From Blastocladiella britannica (taxonomy: Eukaryota > Blastocladiomycota > Blastocladiomycetes > Blastocladiales > Blastocladiaceae): a stretch of 20,420 bases of DNA. Below the pieces are notes generated by a model that made no database searches, had not been told where the DNA came from, and was given only the letters and a program-made list of their open reading frames with translations. Position 1 is the first letter of the stretch, and each line of letters opens with the position of its first letter. The position numbers were made by a program, and so were the translations under genes. Where the stretch lies: contig MU624851.1 of assembly GCA_025349905.2 (NCBI GenBank), forward strand, positions 1 to 20,420, given 5' to 3'. Positions 1 to 7,580 of this stretch are shown here, one piece after another.

Positions 1-82
1 AAAAAAAAGAATTGCATGCCGCCGCCAATCAAGCCAATGCCCCACCGCAGGCCATTCCCCGCTACTCGTTTATGAATGACGA
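1..82 (+). other. GC-rich left edge, possible end of an incoming exon
   Basis: The window opens with an A tract ending in AAG, followed by about 70 GC-rich bases. One plus-strand frame reads HAAANQANAPPQAIPRYSF with exon-like codon choice. Elsewhere in this window introns end in exactly such A-tract/AAG junctions, so this could be the first bases of the last exon of a gene entering from the left. That frame, however, stays open deep into the antisense of the LRRC40 gene, and the other two frames stop at 73-75 and 76-78. It may equally be the 3' UTR of the LRRC40 gene. Unresolved. Confidence 0.2.
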
Positions 83-2632
83 TCACACGTTATGGGGAAG
101 TCGGCCCTTGCACCAATCCAGGACCACCGCGCTCCCCCGCGCAACCACGTCGTGCCTCGGCACCCTAAAACAGTTCCCCTCGACACTCAGCACCCCGCGC
201 CCCGACGCCAGTCCCGGAATCAGCGCGATCCTCGGATCCAGCCTCGCCAGCGCATTATTACTGAGATCCAGCGTGCGCAGTTCGGGCAACGCGTCGGCCA
301 CCGCGTTGACCGACCACTCGGCGTCCACGTCGAATGCCGAGATCTGGTTGCGGCCCAGCAACAATACCATCAGAAGCGGTAATCCCGAAAACGCGGAGGC
401 GAGCACCGTGCCGCCGATCCGGTTGCCGGCCAGGTTCAGCGTGTGCAGCTTGGGCACGCCCGATCCGGCACCGCCGGCAGCGACCGTCAGCCGGTCGGGC
501 AGTTGCGTCAGTGCGTTGCGGCTCAAATCAAGCGTGCCGAGTGACATGGGCAGGGGTAACGCCGACGGGAGCGTTGTTAACCCGCACCCGGCCAGCGACA
601 GTTCCGATAGTCCTCCAAAATCGGCCAACGCCGCTGGGAATCGCGTCAGGCGCGGGTTACTGGCTAACATCCATGCGCGCGGTAACGCGACACCCGACGC
701 CACTGCCGCGGTGGCCGACGCCGAGACCAAAGCATCGGTCAGGTCCAGCGAAGACATATTGCTGTCGATCGCCAGCAGGACTTCTCCATTGCCGGCGGTT
801 ATTCCTGTCGCGTGTGTTTGCTCGGCCACCACGCTGCCGGAAGTGGCAGCGGCACGACTCGTCCGCGACCCAGAGGCAGATCCGCCCGCTTGAGAAGGAG
901 GAGGAGCGCTGGACCCGACCATATGGAACGTGTCACGGGGAGGCGGCGACCGGGTACGGCCGTGGGGGGCAGCTGATCGAGAGAAACCATCGCGGTGATC
1001 GTCGGCGACTGCGAACGGCGACGGCGACGGCATCCGAGCGCCAGCGCCGCTTGAAGTTGCGGCGGCGGCAGTGGCAGCAGCGGGGCGACGGATGCGGCGG
1101 CCGGACGGAAGCGTGATCCACTCGGCGAGCGCCGGCGCGGGGGCGGGCGCTGGTGCCACTGGAGCACGGGTGGACGAAACATTTGTGGATGCAGCCACCG
1201 CAGCAACTGGCGCAGGTGCTTGGCGAGGCGACGGTGCCATTGTCGGTTGCGGCTGGACACCCCCACGAGCAGTAGCAGCTACTGAAGCGCCGATGCGACC
1301 TGCCGTGGACCGATCAGGCGACGGTGGGTGGACTGCAAATCCATTTTGTGTCAGCTCTTGCAATCCGACAACCAATAGAAGGAAGCACATACCATAACGA
1401 TCCTTGAGCCACTTGAGCAAAGCCTGTGTCCCTCCGCCGCGAGGCATCCCACGCACCAGGTTGCCCTCGACCACCAGCGAATGAAGCGACAGCAACCCGA
1501 TATCAGGCGGAAGCAAGCTAATGGCGTTGTTGGTGAGGTCCAGCCGCTTGAGTGCCGGCATGGCCACTCCCTGATCCAAGTACACCGCGGGCGGGACCGC
1601 CGGCAGCTGGTTCTCCTTCAAGTCCAGCATCGCCAGCTCTTCAAAGCTCCCGCCACCACCGGTGTCCACCGTCAGCGCCGTGATCCGGTTGTTGGACAAG
1701 TACACTTCTTTCACCCGAGGCAAGAGCTCGGCCGACAGCGTAAACTGCGTGAGCCGGTTCTGGCGCAGATCGAGTCGATCGAGTGCCGGTAAGCGGTTGG
1801 TCGGAGACCAGCCCAAGATGCGATTGCATGACGCGTCGAGTTCCCGTAGGGAGAGCGGCAGCACGGTGGGAAGCACCATCAGCCGGTTGGATCCCACCAC
1901 CAGCGTCACTAGCGCTGGGAACACGGCCGCTAAGTTATCGGGCAGCGACACAAACAGGTTTCCTGACAGATCCAGCGACGTGAGCCGGGCGAGTGGGGCG
2001 GCGCAAGTGAAAGCGCCCTCGTACTTGTTCCCGGCGATCGTCAGCGCCGCCAGGTTGGGCAGACCGGCCGGAAGCCAGGGTGGGAGCGTGCCATGGAGCA
2101 CGTTGGACGCCAGGTTGAGGGTGGTTAGCGAGGGCCCCAGCGGAGACAGGTCGGGAACCGCTGCAATGATGTTGGCGTGCAAGTCAATCGACTCCAGGCC
2201 CGGGAATGTGGTGGCGATCCGTGGGCCAATGCCCGACAGCTTGTTATCGGCGGCGGCCAGGCGCGTCAGATCCACGGCCTCCCACCACGCGGACCCGGCG
2301 GCGGCGCGCGACCGATCCAGCTTCACCAGCGACTCGGCGTCCGGATCGTACATAGTGTACACGCGGTCGGGCAGATCGGTGCCCTTCAGTCCCTTCATCG
2401 ACAAGTTGAGCTTGCCGTCGGCGCGGGCGGTGCGCAGGACACGTTCTAGGGCCATGGGCGTGATTGGGCCGCTGGCGGTGGTGGGGGCGTCATCATCTTG
2501 GCCGCTGTGATCGCCGAAAGTCAAGCCACGACGCGTGTTGCTGGTAGGCGGTGGAGCATCGACGAACGAGTCGCCGGCGCTGGTGAAGAATGCCGGGTTC
2601 ACGCCGGGCGGGGGTCCTCGGCGTCGGGACAT
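83..2632 (-). CDS. LRRC40: LRRC40-like leucine-rich repeat protein
   Basis: Two exons, 1393-2632 and 83-1332, encode 829 residues. After a disordered N-terminus the protein has the LRRC40 opening block (about residue 60, ERVLRTARADGKLNLS, then WWEAVDLTRLAAADNKL). A first array of leucine-rich repeats runs to about residue 410 and closes with LVVEGN...TQALLKWLKDRY. An Ala/Pro/Ser-rich linker spans about 414-595. A second repeat array ends in VEGNCFRVPR and LDWCKGRLP. Both array ends match the animal LRRC40 plan, where each cap carries a GN(P/x)xR motif. The family function is poorly known; a scaffold role is an inference from LRRs. I chose the start at 2632 (MSRRRGPPPG) because family members start MSR and because the upstream in-frame extension is the antisense of a neighbour's poly-Gln codons. 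The linker is much longer than in animals. Confidence 0.88.
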   Translation of the reverse strand: MSRRRGPPPGVNPAFFTSAGDSFVDAPPPTSNTRRGLTFGDHSGQDDDAPTTASGPITPMALERVLRTARADGKLNLSMKGLKGTDLPDRVYTMYDPDAESLVKLDRSRAAAGSAWWEAVDLTRLAAADNKLSGIGPRIATTFPGLESIDLHANIIAAVPDLSPLGPSLTTLNLASNVLHGTLPPWLPAGLPNLAALTIAGNKYEGAFTCAAPLARLTSLDLSGNLFVSLPDNLAAVFPALVTLVVGSNRLMVLPTVLPLSLRELDASCNRILGWSPTNRLPALDRLDLRQNRLTQFTLSAELLPRVKEVYLSNNRITALTVDTGGGGSFEELAMLDLKENQLPAVPPAVYLDQGVAMPALKRLDLTNNAISLLPPDIGLLSLHSLVVEGNLVRGMPRGGGTQALLKWLKDRYGMCFLLLVVGLQELTQNGFAVHPPSPDRSTAGRIGASVAATARGGVQPQPTMAPSPRQAPAPVAAVAASTNVSSTRAPVAPAPAPAPALAEWITLPSGRRIRRPAAATAAAATSSGAGARMPSPSPFAVADDHRDGFSRSAAPHGRTRSPPPRDTFHMVGSSAPPPSQAGGSASGSRTSRAAATSGSVVAEQTHATGITAGNGEVLLAIDSNMSSLDLTDALVSASATAAVASGVALPRAWMLASNPRLTRFPAALADFGGLSELSLAGCGLTTLPSALPLPMSLGTLDLSRNALTQLPDRLTVAAGGAGSGVPKLHTLNLAGNRIGGTVLASAFSGLPLLMVLLLGRNQISAFDVDAEWSVNAVADALPELRTLDLSNNALARLDPRIALIPGLASGRGVLSVEGNCFRVPRHDVVARGSAVVLDWCKGRLPHNV
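1333..1392 (-). other. Stop-free 60-nt intron in the LRRC40-like gene
   Basis: On the minus strand this segment begins GTATGT, has a branch-like GCTGAC and ends TTTGCAG. It is 60 nt long and has no stop in frame, so the open reading frame runs through it and a naive ORF call would add 20 hydrophobic residues after KDRY. Splicing joins TAT G|TC to give ...KDRYVHPP. It separates the first LRR array from the low-complexity linker. Confidence 0.85.
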
Positions 2633-2674
2633 TTTTCCGAAATTTCTCTTAAGGCTTAAAAGGGAATCATAAGA
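2633..2674. promoter_or_regulatory. 42-bp divergent intergenic space
   Basis: Only 42 bp lie between the start codons of the LRRC40-like gene (minus) and the STIMATE-type gene (plus). The segment is AT-rich and contains two overlapping TTAAG/CTTAA-type elements (TCTTAAGGCTTAAAAGG). No clear TATA box is visible on either side. Each gene's core promoter or leader must overlap the other gene's transcribed region, unless one start is misplaced. Confidence 0.6.
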
Positions 2675-4262
2675 ATGGGCGACCCAATAATGCAACAGCA
2701 GCAGCAGCAGCAGGAGGGGCCGCAGTGCGAGCTGCTCGACCATTTCGCCATTGGCGTGCAGATGCTCATGGGCTGCATTGTCTTTTCGTCGCTCCTTGGT
2801 TCGTTTTTTCCTGGTCCTTTTTTTTTTTTGGGCTGATCCCCATTTATGAACAGTTAAACGATACCGCGAGTCTCCACGCCGGACATGGCGCGTCTGGTTC
2901 TTCGATGTGTCAAAGCAGGGTATACCTTTTTCACTTTTTTATTCATATTGTAGACTGATCCAAGAATACAAAAAATAGGCTTTGGCGCCGTCTTTGTGCA
3001 CTCGCTCAACGTGCTGGTATCGCTGGTGGCCGGCGCTCAGCCCGACTCGCACTCGGGCAATCCTTGCGTCTACTATTTCCTCAACGTGGTTCCGTTTCTT
3101 TTCATTTTTCATTCATGTAATATGAATTCTCATTTATTTAGCAAAAAAAAAAAAAGGCAATCGACACTACCATCGGCGTCTACATCCTTGTCCTCTGGCT
3201 GCGAGTCACGCGCCGACTCGCGGTCCTGCTGGGAGTAGAGCGCGATCTGCGATCGGGCGCGTACGGCCGCCCGCCACGGGTGTCGCGGTGGCTCAAGCAG
3301 TGCGTGGTGTTCTCCACCTGCCTGTTCATGATGAAACTGTGCGTGGCCATCACCATTTACTTGGTTCCGGGTTTTGAGGCCTTAGGGAAATGGGTCCTGT
3401 CGCCGCTGGGCGGGAACGAGCGGCTCGAGGTCACATTCGTCATGCTGATCTTTCCGCTGATCATGAATGGTTCGTTGTCCCTTATTTTGCATCGCATATG
3501 AACTACTGACCAAATGGGAATGTACTAGTGGTGCAATTCTGGCTCGTCGATCATGTCATCAAGCACAAACCAGCTACGGCTGCGGGCAGCAGTAGCGATC
3601 TCCTGGACAGCGACGATGAAGCGCCCACGGCCCTATTTGCTACTCCATCGCAGGAAGAGTTACTAAGTGGTGGCGGACCTACCGGGCACCACCGGCCGCC
3701 ACTGCTGCCGCTCAACACCCAATCTGTAGTACCAACCCGGTTGATCGGCGGCAGTAGCGGCGACTTGTTTGTCGACGACTACCTCTCCGACACGTCTCTG
3801 CTCACGTCGCCCGATCTCGGAGTTCATACTAATGGGGCAATAGCAACGCCAGCAGCGTCTACGAATCCGCACACATCGGGCCGGATGCCACGAGTGGGTC
3901 CCTCGTCGCCATTCGGGTCGCCAGCGGCGGCCGCAGGCGGAAGTGGCAGTAATAGTCCACTTTCTCGTCACCCTCCTCAGTCAGCACCAACCAACGCACC
4001 GCGGTCGGCGGCGGCGCGGTTACTTGGCCGATTTCTCGGGAGTAATGGTAGCCCGCGTGTCTCGTCGGGGATGGACGGGTCAGGTGGAGGGTACGCGTAC
4101 GCGCCGCTGGGCATGGATTCCCCCTCTTCGTCGTCGCGGGCGTCGCTGGATCTGGGGACGGTCGGCGGCAGCGGTCGGAGTGGACCGAGCCGAGGCATGA
4201 ATGCGGTGCGCGATCCCGTCGAACAAGACGACGACGACCACGATGACGACCATGACCCATGA
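2675..4262 (+). CDS. STIMATE/TMEM110-family multispan membrane protein
   Basis: Five exons (2675-2798, 2854-2919, 2979-3088, 3157-3469, 3529-4262) give 448 residues. Blocks follow the family in order: CELLDHFAIG, FSSLLVKRYRESPRRTWRVWFFDVSKQG, HSLNVLVSL, NPCVYYFLNVAIDTTIG, a helix ending WLRVTRR, WLKQCVVFSTCLFMMKLCV, then ERLEVTFVMLIFPLIMNVVQFWLVDHVIKHKP. This is the conserved multi-helix core (Pfam STIMATE; yeast YPL162C is a vacuolar-membrane member as I recall). Animal STIMATE promotes STIM-Orai calcium entry at ER-plasma-membrane contacts; the fungal role is not established. After the core come about 240 Ser/Gly/Pro-rich residues ending in an Asp/His-rich tail (DDDDHDDDHD), and the N-terminus has seven Gln. 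Donors include GTTCGT twice and GTTCCG. The intron 3 acceptor is an unusual A-tract AAG, chosen because it alone restores FLNVAIDTTIG. Confidence 0.88.
2693..2713 (+). repeat. CAG microsatellite encoding seven Gln
   Basis: CAA followed by six CAG codons near the N-terminus of the STIMATE-type protein. Read on the other strand it gives a run of Leu that looks like a signal-peptide core upstream of the LRRC40 start; that is an artefact. Confidence 0.9.
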
Positions 4263-4338
4263 TATTCGGTTGCTTCTCCCAACAGAAAACTCTCCAACAA
4301 AAGAAAAGGAAAAAAAAAGCCATCGGCACATCAACTTT

Positions 4339-5101
4339 TCATTGAGGACGGGACTGAGCACCACCACCGCCGGAGGCAACCTTGATCTGGAACGTGCATT
4401 GGGGCACACCCGCAGACTCGGCCATGACCACGGCCGAAATGCCCAGGCCCGCGAGCACGCCGCGCAGCAGTCCGCATGGGAACCACAGATACTGTATGAT
4501 CCACACATCAGGTCATATCCAACGCTACAAAGTGAAGAAGAAAAGTACCGGCGTCATGGCCTGCGTGGTCTCTGCCAACGACCGTTCCGAGCTCGCGCGG
4601 TCGATCCACTTGAAATGGTTGTCCTGCAGCACATACACTCCCTATAACCAATGAACGCGCATAAGGACGAGGACACTATAAGAATATGGAGATCCAATAC
4701 CCGATGGTTGGTCTTGAGGTTGTCCACCTGCTTGCCAAAGAGCGCCATCCACACCTCTTTACAGATGAATTTGACCACGTCCAGCGTGTCCTTGAACCGT
4801 GGGTGGTCCTTTGCCAGTCTACCAATTTTTTTTTGGTTAAGTTGGCCATTCATATGGGTACAGATAATCATAATAAAGACCGCTCGATCATGCGCATGCC
4901 CACGTTGTAGCCCAGCATCTCCAGCTTGAAAAACACGGCCTCGCGGTCGCCCGTGGCGGTGGGCGTTGCTGCCTCGATGGTGCGTGCCATCTCGATCAAG
5001 AGCACGTGCAGTGCCGGCTCGGCCACGGCCGCGGGGAGCGCCCTTGCGGTGGAGGTCGTAGCTGTCGTTGTCGCTGTTGTAGGTACGGTTGAAGTGGACA
5101 T
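4339..5101 (-). CDS. TRS33: TRAPP complex subunit Trs33/TRAPPC6
   Basis: Four exons on the minus strand (4881-5101, 4701-4818, 4549-4641, 4339-4491) encode 194 residues. The spliced protein contains [62 protein letters not shown] and [13 protein letters not shown], all in the order of TRAPPC6/Trs33, a Bet3-fold subunit of the TRAPP tethering complexes that act as Rab/Ypt exchange factors at the Golgi. The N-terminus carries about 28 extra Thr/Ala-rich residues and the C-terminus a Gly-rich tail. Introns are 62, 59 and 57 nt with donors GTCTTT, GTATTG and GTACTT. The stop lies 76 bp from the convergent stop of the STIMATE-type gene, so the 3' UTRs probably overlap. Confidence 0.93.
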
Positions 5102-5240
5102 GGTTTATTTTTGATGGGCAAAGGGAACGATCCCTCTTTCGGATCCACCGCCATATAAAAAAACATACACAGGCCCCGTACCCAATGGTACCAAAGGTAC
5201 GACCTCGATCTTGTTACAGTAGAGTATTCATAGCTCCCAA

Positions 5241-5319
5241 GTTTGGGCGCTTCTTGACCGCGGTTTGGTTGGCGCCACCGTTTTTGAAGCGGCTGGGGAT
5301 TATGAGCAGGCGCCCAAAC
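5241..5319. repeat. Perfect 10-bp inverted repeat in promoter
   Basis: GTTTGGGCGC at 5241-5250 is repeated inverted as GCGCCCAAAC at 5310-5319, with a 59-bp spacer that includes the palindrome TGGCGCCA. The half-sites resemble, but do not match, the E2F/DP-type TTTSSCGC box. Possible paired factor-binding sites; function inferred only. Confidence 0.4.
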
Positions 5320-5378
5320 CAGGGCACACACCAACCAGCGGCCCTTCTTGTACCGCACAACACATGTGTCGATGCAGC

Positions 5379-5386
5379 CTATAAAG
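5379..5386 (+). promoter_or_regulatory. TATA-like box of the metacaspase gene
   Basis: CTATAAAG lies about 80 bp upstream of the metacaspase ATG and is followed by a CT-rich then CA-rich leader, a usual fungal arrangement. Assigned by sequence and spacing only. Confidence 0.4.
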
Positions 5387-5466
5387 AGGAGGACGGCCCG
5401 CTGCTCCTTCTCACTCTCTTTGGATCTACCTCACTCTCCACAAACAAACTCATTCTATAAATCAAA

Positions 5467-6567
5467 ATGACCCGCCACCAGAACAACCGCGCTACCGAGG
5501 ACGACTATGAGGAGGAGCACGAGGGCTCGGAGAATGAGGGCTCGGACAACGACTACGAGGATGAGGAGACCGAGGTCGTCGGTCGTCGCAAGGCCGTGTT
5601 TATCGGCATTAACTACACTGGCACTGACGTACGCTCTATCTTTTTCTTTAACGCGTACCTGCACGCAGAAAAGTACTTATCAATTTAGAATAAATAGTCC
5701 GAGCTCAGCGGCTGCCACAACGACGTGATCAACCTGTCCAACTTCCTGTTCGAGAACTACCCCGAGTACACCGAGGAAAACTCGATCATTCTCATGGACA
5801 CCGAGGACGCGTCGCCCGACATGCTCCCGACCAAGGAGAACATGATGAGTGCCATGCGCTGGCTCACCGAGGACGCGCAGCCCGATGACCAGCTGTTTTT
5901 CCACTACTCTGGCCGTACGCTACCTTCGTTTTGGAGCTATTTTTTTCTTCTTAGCTAAAATTGCTCAATAAAATGCAGACGGCGCCAGCATCGACGACGA
6001 GGACGGCGACGAGGCCGACGGCATGGACGAGGCGCTGTGCCCGCTGGACTACGAAGAGGCCGGTCTGATTGTCGATGACGACGTGCATGCGATCCTGGCC
6101 GACTCTCTCCCTGCGGGCGCCAAGCTGCTGGCGCTGCTGGACTGCTGCCACTCGGGCACCATTGTCGACTTGCCGTACCTGTATTGCACCGAGTCGGACT
6201 CGCTCAAGGTCACCGCCGCCAGCCGCCACGTCAAGCGCGCGCGCACCACCCGCGGCGAGGTGATTGCGATCTCGGGGTGCCGCGACGACCAGACGTCGGC
6301 CGATGCACAGATTGACGACGAGGCCACGGGAGCCATGTCGTATGCGCTCAAGCGCGTGCTGGAGGAGAACGCTGACCAGGAGCTGTCCTACGCGGACGTG
6401 CTGATCAAGATGCGTCGTGTGCTACGCAAGGGCAAGTACACTCAGGTTCCTCAGCGTACGTTATGCTTTTTTTTTCCGGTTTGCTGGATGCTCACCTTTT
6501 TTTTTTGTTCAATACAACAGTGACGGCCGGCCGCCCTGTGGACATGGACGATCTTTTCCACATCTAA
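5467..6567 (+). CDS. MCA1: Type I metacaspase-like caspase-family protease
   Basis: Four exons (5467-5628, 5698-5914, 5979-6455, 6521-6567) encode 300 residues. Metacaspases are Ca2+-dependent cysteine proteases cleaving after Arg/Lys, linked to stress, proteostasis and cell death. Visible motifs: RRKAVFIGINY, ELSGCHNDV, FFHYSGHGA with catalytic His127, DGMDEALCPLDY, LLALLDCCHSG with catalytic Cys183 (D-x-C-H-S-G), EVIAISGCRDDQTSAD, and a C-terminal PQLTAGRPVDMDDLFHI. The usual long Pro/Gln-rich prodomain is replaced by about 40 strongly acidic residues. The catalytic His codon is split C|AC by intron 2, and the normal HGG is HGA. All three donors are GTACGC or GTACGT, with introns of 69, 64 and 65 nt. 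Confidence 0.95.
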
Positions 6568-6768
6568 TTTTTCAAGTCATAAAAATTTTAATGCAATTGC
6601 AGTTCCTTCATATTCATTTATGTATTATTTTGACTGTCATTCGAGCCAAAGAGTAGCAGTGGCAATGGTTTGTTACTCAAAGGTTGAGAAAGCAACAGTG
6701 TGAATGAGAGCGAAAGGTGACCAAACAACAAAGAAAAAAAGAAGATTTTCATTGCATTGCAACTACAC
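6568..6768. other. Convergent 3' region metacaspase / RPL35
   Basis: This 201-bp AT-rich space lies between two convergent stop codons. No coding sequence is seen. It contains T- and A-rich stretches on both strands but no exact AATAAA. Confidence 0.5.
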
Positions 6769-7403
6769 TTAAGCGAGGACGGCAAAAGTGCGCTGGGGGA
6801 AGTGGCGCAGCTTCTTGGCGGCCTTGACGGTCTTGAGCTTCTTCTCGGCCGGGGTCAGAGCGCGACGCAGAGCGCGGGTCTTCTTGGCGCGGAGGTCCGT
6901 GGGCAGGTACTTCTTGCCCTTGTACTCCTCGCGCACGGCAGCCTTGGTCTGCTGGTTGATGACAGTCAAAGTGCGGGCGATCGAACGACGGACGTTGCGG
7001 CTGTTTTAACGTTCGTTGTTAGTTCATAGCACCACCATACAACACGATAGAGATAGTACATCTCGAGGGGCTTGGCGTTGGACTGGCCCGAACGCTGCTT
7101 GATGCGGAGGGTGAGGAGCTCCTTGCGCAGCTCATCAAGCTGCTTGGAAAGCTCAGCCTTGTCCTTGCCGCGGAGCTCGAAAGTCTTGACCTTGCTCTAT
7201 TATATCAAGAAGCAAGGCAAGTAACAATGTGACCAAGTCCAGAACAACCAAAACAAGAGACCAATAAGCGAATAGTAACGTGGATACGAAGGCAACCGCA
7301 ATTAAGTTCGCGAGTACGCCAGTATTTTATGTAAGATAAATTGTTGTGCACTTTTTGGTAAGTATACTGAGCAGCAAAATGCAATGGAGAGTACACAGAC
7401 CAT
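6769..7403 (-). CDS. RPL35: 60S ribosomal protein uL29 (L35)
   Basis: Three exons on the minus strand: 7401-7403 (the ATG alone), 7060-7196 and 6769-7000, giving 123 residues, the usual eukaryotic L35 length. The protein begins [20 protein letters not shown], then [57 protein letters not shown] and a basic end in FAVLA. L35 sits near the polypeptide exit tunnel of the large subunit. Intron 2 is 59 nt (donor GTACTA). Intron 1 is 204 nt, much longer than neighbours, and follows the start codon directly, as in yeast RPL35 genes. That ATG at 7403 is chosen because it is the nearest one followed by GT and restores the right N-terminus; its donor, GTCTGT, is atypical. Shares a divergent promoter with UBA2. 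Confidence 0.93.
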
Positions 7404-7580
7404 GTTGATATGTAGTTAGAGCCGTGGGTGGTGGAGGGAGAATTGCCCCAGGTGTGAGCGCGCGCCAGTTTCGCTTCATGTCCCGTGCATTTCCACGTGA
7501 TTCGTTGCAACTTCAGGGCTCGGTCTCTTTTTCTTAGCATATTCCTCTCGATAACTCCAATAAAAGAAAAAAAAAAAATA
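7404..7580. promoter_or_regulatory. Divergent promoter RPL35 / UBA2
   Basis: This 177-bp gap drives a ribosomal protein gene leftward and UBA2 rightward. A CT-rich tract lies just before the RPL35 ATG on its sense strand, as in many ribosomal protein promoters. A CACGTG E-box stands near the centre, and an A-tract lies directly before the UBA2 ATG. No TATA box is obvious. Confidence 0.55.
7494..7499. promoter_or_regulatory. CACGTG E-box
   Basis: A palindromic CACGTG in context CCACGTGA, about 90 bp from each start codon. It matches the site bound by Cbf1/bHLH regulators, which act at ribosomal and metabolic promoters in several fungi. Binding here is inferred. Confidence 0.4.

Larger units (their letters stand above)
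5102..5466. promoter_or_regulatory. Divergent promoter region TRS33 / metacaspase
   Basis: This 365-bp gap between two divergent start codons has no convincing gene. It holds a TATA-like CTATAAAG pointing to the metacaspase, another AT-rich CATATAAAAAAAC near 5153 on the TRS33 side, a perfect 10-bp inverted repeat (5241-5250 and 5310-5319), and an inner palindrome TGGCGCCA near 5270. The GC content is high for an intergenic stretch. A CT/CA-rich leader precedes the metacaspase ATG. Confidence 0.5.

Noticed and set aside
12..893. 293-residue plus-strand ORF at the left edge
   Set aside because: From about position 90 onwards it is antisense to conserved LRR codons; only the first bases might be real coding.
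2633..2743. Signal peptide with a poly-Leu core at the N-terminus of the LRRC40-like protein
   Set aside because: The Leu run is the antisense of CAG codons encoding Gln in the divergent STIMATE-type gene; family N-termini support the start at 2632.
5214..5453. Possible two-exon, ~62-codon minus-strand gene (ATG at 5453, stop at 5214)
   Set aside because: Splice sites fit in frame, but the peptide matches no family I know, and the region is the expected divergent promoter of two real genes.
7197..7400. snoRNA inside the long first intron of RPL35
   Set aside because: No C box (RTGATGA) with a matching D box is visible on either strand, and no convincing H/ACA hairpin pair; a structure search could still be run.
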